From JAAAPF01 sp964481035 (GTDB lineage Bacteria > Pseudomonadota > Alphaproteobacteria > Geminicoccales > Geminicoccaceae): a stretch of DNA of 62,840 bases. The notes below the pieces were generated by a model that saw nothing but the letters and a program-made list of their open reading frames with translations, did not search any database and had not been told where the DNA came from. The DNA lies in NCBI GenBank assembly GCA_964481035.1, contig CAYZSE010000002.1, positions 1-62,840 on the forward strand. Reading direction: 5' to 3'. Each line of letters starts with the position of its first letter. Positions within the stretch are counted from its first letter, which is position 1. The position numbers were made by a program, and so were the translations under genes. Below are positions 57,464 through 62,840 of the stretch, piece by piece.

Positions 57464-58660
57464 ATGGTCGCCTATTGGCTCGATTGGCTCGAACTGGCGC
57501 TGCGCTGGTTCCACGTGATCGTCGGCATCGGCTGGATCGGCACCTCCTTCTTCTTCATGTGGCTCGACGCCGGCCTAGAGCGCCCGCGCCCGGACGCCGA
57601 CGCCGAGGTGCAGGGCGAGAGCTGGCTGGTCCACAGCGGCGGCTTCTACCGCATGCAGAAATACCAGATGGTGCCCGAGGCGGTGCTCCGCGGGCTGCAC
57701 TGGTTCAAGTGGGAGGCCTACCTCACCTGGATCACCGGCGCGCTCCTGTTGTCCGCGCTCTACTACGCCGGCGCGGCGACGTACCTCGTGCCCGCCGACG
57801 GACCGCTCGCACCCTGGCAGGGCGTGGTCGTGGGCGTCGCCGTGATCGGTCTCGGCTGGCTCGTCTACGACCGGCTCTGCCGTGCCCCCTGGGCTCAGGA
57901 TGCGCGCCTCTTCGCGCTCGTCGGCCTGGTCGCCGTCGGCGCGCTCGCCTGGGGCCTCACGCAGGTCTTCACCGGCCGCGCTGCCTACATCCATGTCGGC
58001 GCCGTGCTCGGCACGATCATGGCCGCCAACGTCGCCATGGTCATCATCCCGGCGCAGCGCGCGCTGGTCGCGGCGACCGCCGCCGGCGGGCGCCCGGTCG
58101 CGGCCTTCGGCCGGAAGGCGAAGCAACGCTCGATCCACAACAACTACGTAACGTTGCCGGTCGTGTTCATCATGATCAGCAACCACTACCCGATGACCTA
58201 CGGCCACGAGTGGGCTTGGGCGGTGCTGTTGGCGCTGGTCGTGCTCGGCGCGCTGGTCCGGCACTGGGCCAATCTCGAGGACGCCGGCCGCCGCGCCTGG
58301 TGGATCCCGCCCGTCGCCACCGCCGGCCTGACGGCGCTCGCCGTCGTCGCCCAGCCGCGCCTCGCCGCCGAGGCCGATGCGACGCCGGTCCGCTTCGCCG
58401 AGGTCGAGCAGGTCGTCCAACTGCGCTGCGTCGTCTGCCATGCGGCCCGGCCCACGTTCGCGGGCTTCGACGCGCCACCGAGCGATGTCGTCCTCGAGAC
58501 CGCCGCCGATATCCGACGGCATGCCGCAGAGATCTTCGCCCAGAGCGTCGCGAGCGACGCCATGCCGCTCGGCAACGTCACCGGCATCTCCGATGCCGAG
58601 CGGGCGCTCTTGGGCCGATGGTATCTGAGCGGCGCCGAGACCGGCGGCAGCGATGGCTGA
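57464..58660 (+). CDS. puuD: membrane-bound urate hydroxylase with C-terminal cytochrome c domain
   Basis: A 398-residue PuuD. About eight transmembrane helices (WLDWLELALRWFHVIVGIGWIGTSFFFMWLD is the conserved first), and SIHNNYVTLPVVFIMISNHYP is the family hallmark with membrane His residues. A cytochrome c domain (about 320-395) carries CVVCH and the axial Met in DAMPLGN. It oxidises urate to 5-hydroxyisourate, passing electrons to the respiratory chain rather than to O2 directly. No uricase-pathway partners are adjacent. The ATG is at 57464. Confidence 0.93.
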   Translation: MVAYWLDWLELALRWFHVIVGIGWIGTSFFFMWLDAGLERPRPDADAEVQGESWLVHSGGFYRMQKYQMVPEAVLRGLHWFKWEAYLTWITGALLLSALYYAGAATYLVPADGPLAPWQGVVVGVAVIGLGWLVYDRLCRAPWAQDARLFALVGLVAVGALAWGLTQVFTGRAAYIHVGAVLGTIMAANVAMVIIPAQRALVAATAAGGRPVAAFGRKAKQRSIHNNYVTLPVVFIMISNHYPMTYGHEWAWAVLLALVVLGALVRHWANLEDAGRRAWWIPPVATAGLTALAVVAQPRLAAEADATPVRFAEVEQVVQLRCVVCHAARPTFAGFDAPPSDVVLETAADIRRHAAEIFAQSVASDAMPLGNVTGISDAERALLGRWYLSGAETGGSDG

Positions 58661-58783
58661 GCCCGCCCTCTTGGCCGAAAGGTGCAGAGACACGAACCCG
58701 GCCAAGGCATAGTGCGGGGCGCGATGTGGCGGTGCAGCAAACCGTCGGTCGTCCGGCGACCGTCGACGCCGGATCGGAGCGGG

Positions 58784-60196
58784 ATGAGCCTCACCAATCA
58801 CCTCTACGACGAGATCGAGGTCGGCCAGGAGGCCGAGGTCGGGCGCGTCTGCACCGCCAACGACTTCATCGTGTTCGCCCATGCCTCCGGTAATCTGAAC
58901 CCGATCCACATTCCAGAGCTCGACGGCGACGGTGACGGCAAGCCCGAGGCGTTGGCGCCCTCGATGTGGATCAGCTCGCTGTTCTCGGCGGTGCTCGGCA
59001 ACATTCTGCCGGGCATCGGCACCCTTTATCGCGGCCAGGCGATGCGCTTCCATGGCCGCGTCGGCGTCGGCGACCGCATCAAGGTCATGGTCCGCGTCCG
59101 TGAGAAGCGTCCGCAACGGGTCATCGTCTTCGACTGCCGGTGCGAGAAGGACGACGGCACGCTGATCGCCAGCGGCGAGGCCGAAGTGATCGCGCCGGAG
59201 CGCAAGATCGTCTTGCCGGATCATCGCCTGCCCGAGCTCACGGTCGAGCGGCACACCCATTTCGACCGCCTGCTGCAGGCCTGCGACGACGTCCGACCGA
59301 TCAACACCGCGGTCGCCGCACCCGAGGACGAGGCCTCGCTCGGCGGGGCGCTGCTGGCCTGGCGGCGGGGGTTGATCGTGCCGATCCTCGTCGGCGACCG
59401 GGCGCGGATCGCAGCCGTCGCCGAAGCCCAGGGCGAGGACCTCGCCGACCTCGAGGTCGTCGATGCCGCCGGGCACGACAAGGCCGCCGCCTGCGCGGTG
59501 GCGCTCGTCAAGGAGGGCCGCGCGAGCGCGATCATGAAGGGCTACCTGCACTCGGACGAGCTCTTGGGCCAGATCACCAAGCCCGAGGGCGGCCTCAGGA
59601 CCTTGCGCCGCATCAGCCACGTCTTCGTCATGGATCTGCCGGGCCTGCCGCACCCGCTGATCGTCACCGACGCCGCCATCAACATCGCCCCCGACCTCGA
59701 CGCCAAGGTCGACATCGTGCAGAACGCGATTGACTTGGCTCGAGCCATCGGTATCGAGCAGCCGCGCGTCGCGGTCCTGTCGGCCATCGAGACCGTGAGC
59801 ACCAAGATCCCCTCGACGGTCGACGCCGCGGTCCTCTCCAAGATGGCCGAGCGCGGCCAGATCAAGGGCGGCATCGTCGACGGCCCCCTGGCCATGGACA
59901 ACGCCGTCGATGTCGGAGCCGCCAAGACGAAGGGCATCGTCTCGCTGGTGGCGGGCCACGCCGAGGTGCTCGTCGCCCCCAACCTGGAGGCCGGCAACAT
60001 GATGGCCAAGGAGCTGACCTTCATGGCGCACGCCGAGGCCGCCGGCCTGGTCCTCGGCGCGCAGGTGCCGGTGATGCTGACGAGCCGGGCCGACGACGAG
60101 CGGGCGAGGCTCGTCTCTTGCGCGCTCGCCCAGCTCTACGATGTCTGGCAACGGACCGGGCGCTCCCCGGTCCTCGACCTCGGGGCGGAGGCGTGA
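58784..60196 (+). CDS. MaoC hydratase-phosphate acetyl/butyryltransferase fusion
   Basis: A 470-residue bifunctional protein. The N-terminal hot-dog MaoC-like domain (about 1-150; NDFIVFAHASGNLNPIHI is the hydratase motif) is followed by a phosphotransacetylase domain (about 165-460): RASAIMKGYLHSDELLG, GLRTLRRISHVFVMDLPG, IVDGPLAMDNAV, VLVAPNLEAGNMMAKELTFMA. It would convert acyl-CoA to acyl-phosphate. The ATG at 58784 has GGAG upstream. The stop overlaps ackA (TGATG), so the pair conserves energy as acyl-phosphate to ATP. Confidence 0.92.
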   Translation: MSLTNHLYDEIEVGQEAEVGRVCTANDFIVFAHASGNLNPIHIPELDGDGDGKPEALAPSMWISSLFSAVLGNILPGIGTLYRGQAMRFHGRVGVGDRIKVMVRVREKRPQRVIVFDCRCEKDDGTLIASGEAEVIAPERKIVLPDHRLPELTVERHTHFDRLLQACDDVRPINTAVAAPEDEASLGGALLAWRRGLIVPILVGDRARIAAVAEAQGEDLADLEVVDAAGHDKAAACAVALVKEGRASAIMKGYLHSDELLGQITKPEGGLRTLRRISHVFVMDLPGLPHPLIVTDAAINIAPDLDAKVDIVQNAIDLARAIGIEQPRVAVLSAIETVSTKIPSTVDAAVLSKMAERGQIKGGIVDGPLAMDNAVDVGAAKTKGIVSLVAGHAEVLVAPNLEAGNMMAKELTFMAHAEAAGLVLGAQVPVMLTSRADDERARLVSCALAQLYDVWQRTGRSPVLDLGAEA

Positions 60197-61362
60197 TGCG
60201 GCACGTAGTGACCCTCAATGTCGGCTCGTCGAGCGTCAAGTTCGCGCTCTTCGCGCTGGCGGACGAGCCCGAGGAGCGGGCGCGCGGCCAGATCGCGGGG
60301 CTGGGCACCGCGCCGCGCTTCACCGCCGAGGGCCCCAAGGGCGACCGCCTCATCGACCGTCCCCTCGCCCGCGACGCCGAGCACGGCGGTGCCCTGGGCG
60401 CGCTGCTGGCTTGGTTCGAGGAGACCTTCGCCGACCTCGAGATCGCCGCCGTCGGCCACCGCGTCGTGCACGGCGGACCGCGGTTCACCAAGCCCACCCT
60501 CGTCGACGAGACCGTGCTCGACGTGCTCGAGGCCTATGCCTCGCTCGCGCCCCTGCACCAGCCGCACAATCTCTCGGGCATCCGCGCCGCGCAGATGGCG
60601 TTTCCCGAAGCCCTCCAGGTCGCCTGCTTCGACACCGCGTTCCACCGCGAGCATCCCTGGGTGAACGACGTCTACGCCCTGCCGCGGGAGTACTACGCCC
60701 GCGGCGTGCGCCGCTACGGCTTCCACGGGCTGTCCTATGCGTTCATCGTGCACCGCCTCTGGCAGATCGCGCCCGAGCTCGTCCGCGGCCGCATCGTCGT
60801 GGCGCATCTCGGCAGCGGTGCCTCGATGTGCGGCATCCGCCACGGCCGACCGGTCAGTTCGACGCTGGGCTTCTCGGCCCTCGACGGCCTGCCGATGGGC
60901 ACGCGCTGCGGCGATCTCGATCCGGGCGTCATCCTCTATCTGCTCCAGGCCGAGGAGATGAATGCCGACGAGATCCAGGATCTACTCTACAAGCGAAGCG
61001 GGCTCTTGGGCCTCTCGGGCGTCAGCAGCGACATGCGGACGCTGCAAGACAGCGCGGTGCCCGAGGCCGCCGACGCCATCGACTACTTCGTCTACCGCAT
61101 CCGCCGCGAGATCGGCGCGATGGCGGCGGCGCTCGGCGGGCTCGACGGCCTCGTCTTCACCGGCGGCATCGGCGAGAACTCGCGCCTGGTGCGACGCCGG
61201 GTCTGCCAGGACATGGGGTTCTTCGGCATCGCCCTCGACGCGGCCGCCAACGAGGCGAACGCCCAGGACGTCGCGCCCGCGGGCAGCCGCTGCCGGGTCA
61301 TGGTGGTGCCCACCGACGAGGAGGCGATGATCGCCCGCGACACGGCGGCGCTCGTCGATTGA
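60196..61362 (+). CDS. ackA: acetate kinase family protein
   Basis: A 388-residue ASKHA kinase. LNVGSSSVKFALF is phosphate 1, GHRVVHGGPRF and ACFDTAFHREHP follow, then VVAHLGSGASMCGIRHGRPVSSTLGFSALDGLPMGTRCGDLDPG (the adenosine/phosphate 2 core) and FTGGIGENS. It phosphorylates acetate or a related acid, or makes ATP from acetyl-phosphate with the preceding transferase. It overlaps that gene at TGATG. A propionate or butyrate kinase is possible given the MaoC fusion. Confidence 0.95.
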   Translation: MRHVVTLNVGSSSVKFALFALADEPEERARGQIAGLGTAPRFTAEGPKGDRLIDRPLARDAEHGGALGALLAWFEETFADLEIAAVGHRVVHGGPRFTKPTLVDETVLDVLEAYASLAPLHQPHNLSGIRAAQMAFPEALQVACFDTAFHREHPWVNDVYALPREYYARGVRRYGFHGLSYAFIVHRLWQIAPELVRGRIVVAHLGSGASMCGIRHGRPVSSTLGFSALDGLPMGTRCGDLDPGVILYLLQAEEMNADEIQDLLYKRSGLLGLSGVSSDMRTLQDSAVPEAADAIDYFVYRIRREIGAMAAALGGLDGLVFTGGIGENSRLVRRRVCQDMGFFGIALDAAANEANAQDVAPAGSRCRVMVVPTDEEAMIARDTAALVD

Positions 61363-61390
61363 ACGGCGCTCGGCGTGGCCGGGTTTGCTC

Positions 61391-61419
61391 TTGACGTCCC
61401 GGCGCCGCCACCACATAAG
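61391..61419 (+). promoter_or_regulatory. candidate sigma-70 promoter of the ornithine decarboxylase leader
   Basis: TTGACG (5 of 6) and CATAAG (4 of 6) are separated by exactly 17 bp, in the intergenic region after ackA. This would start a leader of about 345 nt. In so GC-rich a region a chance match of this quality is uncommon. Confidence 0.5.
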
Positions 61420-61444
61420 GCCGCCCCTCGGCGCGGGGGCGGCC
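61419..61444 (+). terminator. GC-rich hairpin after ackA
   Basis: GGCCGCCCC-TCGGCGCG-GGGGCGGCC forms a 9-bp stem with an 8-nt loop, 57 bp after the ackA stop. It may terminate the ackA operon. It also overlaps the start of the predicted downstream transcript, so it could equally be its 5-prime hairpin. Confidence 0.45.
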
Positions 61445-61771
61445 CCGCGCGATCTCGCCAGGAGCGGCCGTTGATGACGGGCGTCGACATGAGGGTCGGA
61501 GGGGGTGACGCGCTTGCACGCGGTTGCCGTCTTGGCCGCGCGCCCATCGCGACGGCCGCGTCCGGCCCGCGTTCGCCCGCCGGTCGGCCGGCTCGCCCTC
61601 TCGCCACGGGGGCGGCGCTCGGCGCCACCGAGCGGTAGAGCCGGGCGGGCGACCCGCTGCCGCCCGCCGCCTTGATCTCACTTCCCCTCACATCGCCGAC
61701 CGCTCCGGGAGTCTGGCCTCCCGCAGGAGCGGTAACCCGCGACGCCAGCCCTTCGGTGGGAGACGGCACGG
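61426..61771 (+). ncRNA. structured 5-prime leader of ornithine decarboxylase, speF-motif candidate
   Basis: This stretch of about 345 bp encodes no convincing protein. It contains three successive hairpins: 61616-61634, 61642-61666 and an elaborate one at 61700-61732. The last has outer stem CCGCTCC/GGAGCGG, inner stem GGGAG/CTCCC and loop TCTGGC, and ends 39 bp before the start codon. An RNA motif named speF (Rfam) is known upstream of alphaproteobacterial ornithine decarboxylase genes, so a regulatory leader is expected here. I cannot verify the consensus without a covariance search. Confidence 0.5.
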
Positions 61772-62840
61772 ATGACCGACCGGGCCTTGCGCTATCTCGA
61801 GACCTTGCGACCCGAGACCCCCTGCCTCGTCGTCGACCTCGACCGGATCGAGCAGAACTACCGAGCGCTCGCGGCGGCCCTGCCCGACGCTCGGATCTAC
61901 TACGCCATGAAGGCCAACCCGGCGCCCGAGGTGTTGCGCCGGCTCGTCCCGCTCGGCTGCCATTTCGACGTGGCGAGCGTGCGCGAGATCGAGGAAGTGC
62001 TCGACGCGGGCGCGCCGGCGGATCGGCTCTCCTTCGGCAACACCATCAAGAAGGAGCGCGACATCGCCCGCGCCCATGCGCTCGGCGTGCGCCTCTTCGC
62101 CTTCGATTCCTGTGCGGAGCTCGAGAAGCTCGCCCGCGTCGCGCCCGGTGCGCGCGTCTTCTGCCGGCTCCTCACCACGGGCGAGGGCGCCGACTGGCCG
62201 CTCTCGCGGAAGTTCGGCTGCGTGCCGGAGATGGCGGCGGGGCTGCTGCGTCGCGCGCCCGCGCTCGGTCTCGAGCCCTGGGGCGTCTCGTTCCACGTCG
62301 GCTCGCAGCAGAACGACCCCGCGCAGTGGGACGGCGCGGTCGCCGCCGCCGCCCGGGTGCTCGCGGCGCTCGAGGCGGCGGGCCTCGAGCTGCCGATGGT
62401 CAACCTCGGCGGCGGCTTTCCGACGACCTACCGCGAGGCGCTGCCCGGCGTGGGGGAGTACGGCGAGGCGATCCGCGCTGCGCTCGCCCGGCACTTCGGC
62501 AACCGCATCCCGGAGGTCATCGTCGAGCCCGGCCGCGGGCTGGTCGGCGACGCCGGCGTGCTGGAGACCGAGGTCGTCCTCGTCGCCACCAAGGGCGACG
62601 GCGATGGCCGGCGCTGGATCTACCTCGACATCGGCAAGTTCGGCGGCCTCGCCGAGACCATGGACGAGGCCATCCGCTATCCGATCGAGAGCGACCGCAT
62701 GGGCCCGCCGGAGCCCGCGATCCTCGCCGGTCCCACCTGCGACAGCGCGGACGTGCTCTACGAGAAGGCTCCCTACCACCTCCCCGCCGACGTCGCCATC
62801 GGCGACCGGCTGCGGATCAAGAGCACCGGCGCCTACACCA
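61772..62840 (+). CDS. ornithine decarboxylase (group IV PLP decarboxylase), C-terminus off the window
   Basis: The first 356 residues of a Group IV (alanine-racemase-fold) decarboxylase. The PLP-binding Lys is in YYAMKANPAPEVL, near residue 50. Further motifs are FHVGSQQNDP, LGGGFPTTY, EPGRGLVGDAGV (PLP phosphate site) and GPTCDSADVLYEK with the catalytic Cys of ornithine/lysine decarboxylases. It makes putrescine from ornithine (or cadaverine from lysine). The ATG at 61772 has GGGAG upstream. The frame is still open at the last base. The structured leader supports polyamine-linked control. Confidence 0.92.
   Translation, partial: MTDRALRYLETLRPETPCLVVDLDRIEQNYRALAAALPDARIYYAMKANPAPEVLRRLVPLGCHFDVASVREIEEVLDAGAPADRLSFGNTIKKERDIARAHALGVRLFAFDSCAELEKLARVAPGARVFCRLLTTGEGADWPLSRKFGCVPEMAAGLLRRAPALGLEPWGVSFHVGSQQNDPAQWDGAVAAAARVLAALEAAGLELPMVNLGGGFPTTYREALPGVGEYGEAIRAALARHFGNRIPEVIVEPGRGLVGDAGVLETEVVLVATKGDGDGRRWIYLDIGKFGGLAETMDEAIRYPIESDRMGPPEPAILAGPTCDSADVLYEKAPYHLPADVAIGDRLRIKSTGAYT

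Noticed and set aside
57575..60151. 858-codon minus-strand frame
   Set aside because: Antisense shadow of puuD and the MaoC-phosphotransacetylase gene.
1..62840. tRNA, rRNA, CRISPR array, transposase, phage or toxin-antitoxin genes
   Set aside because: Looked for on both strands; no cloverleaf, array, DDE transposase, integrase or characteristic toxin pair was recognised.

Overview
The window is a scaffolded piece of a high-GC (roughly 70 percent by eye) alphaproteobacterial chromosome, most like the Rhodospirillales/Geminicoccales-type lineages. The evidence is the Caulobacter-style flagellar block (fliF-fliG-fliH-fliN-flbD-flhA-flhF-flhG with sciP beside it), CtrA-like boxes in front of flagellar operons, a TTATCAT/CTGTCAT Pho box, an alphaproteobacterial ornithine decarboxylase with a structured leader, and ccoGHIS. 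Third-codon positions are almost all G or C, so nearly every true gene has long open shadows on the other strand. Five runs of exactly 100 N mark scaffold joins. Two of them are flanked by the same 55 bp on both sides, so nothing is missing there.

Layout, left to right. 1-6.6 kb: a partial gene, a zinc-binding protein (znuA), sugar metabolism (aldose epimerase and an SDR), a small cytochrome c, a PhoX phosphatase with a Pho box, and an HD hydrolase. 6.8-12.7 kb: a TolC-family outer membrane protein, then the cbb3-oxidase maturation operon ccoG-ccoH-ccoI-ccoS, including a 53-residue ccoS with a TTG start. 12.8-17 kb: an accessory island in which a Crp/Fnr regulator, an arylsulfatase and an exported HAD hydrolase lie between two direct copies of an approximately 320 bp repeat. 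Copy 1 encodes an intact small basic protein. Copy 2 is frameshifted and cuts off a third gene of the sulfatase operon. 17.1-25 kb: a DUF1523 protein, a GhrA-like reductase, a large MscS channel, an M48 lipoprotein protease and lutABC lactate utilisation.

25-35.7 kb is a tightly coupled nine-gene operon: four glycosyltransferases, a histidine phosphatase, a polysaccharide deacetylase-like protein, a double-ATPase ABC subunit, a peptide-type solute-binding protein and a ceramidase-family membrane protein. There are no permeases. It reads as an envelope glycan or glycolipid system and is the best candidate here for undescribed biology. It converges on a methyltransferase/metallo-hydrolase/methyltransferase operon, followed by a gamma-glutamyltransferase.

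39.6-55.9 kb is a flagellar cluster. On the minus strand run fliK-flgD-flgE, sciP, and fliF through flhG. On the plus strand are an uncharacterised protein behind a near-perfect sigma-54 promoter, and a CtrA-boxed operon ending fliO-fliP. Together these suggest a CtrA then FlbD/sigma-54 hierarchy for a probably polar flagellum. A dksA-like gene and moeB are interspersed. 56-62.8 kb: a CorA transporter, a degenerate 5-prime copy of puuD next to the intact puuD-cytochrome gene, a MaoC-phosphotransacetylase fusion with acetate kinase, and an ornithine decarboxylase that runs off the right edge. No tRNA, rRNA, CRISPR array, transposase or phage gene was seen.
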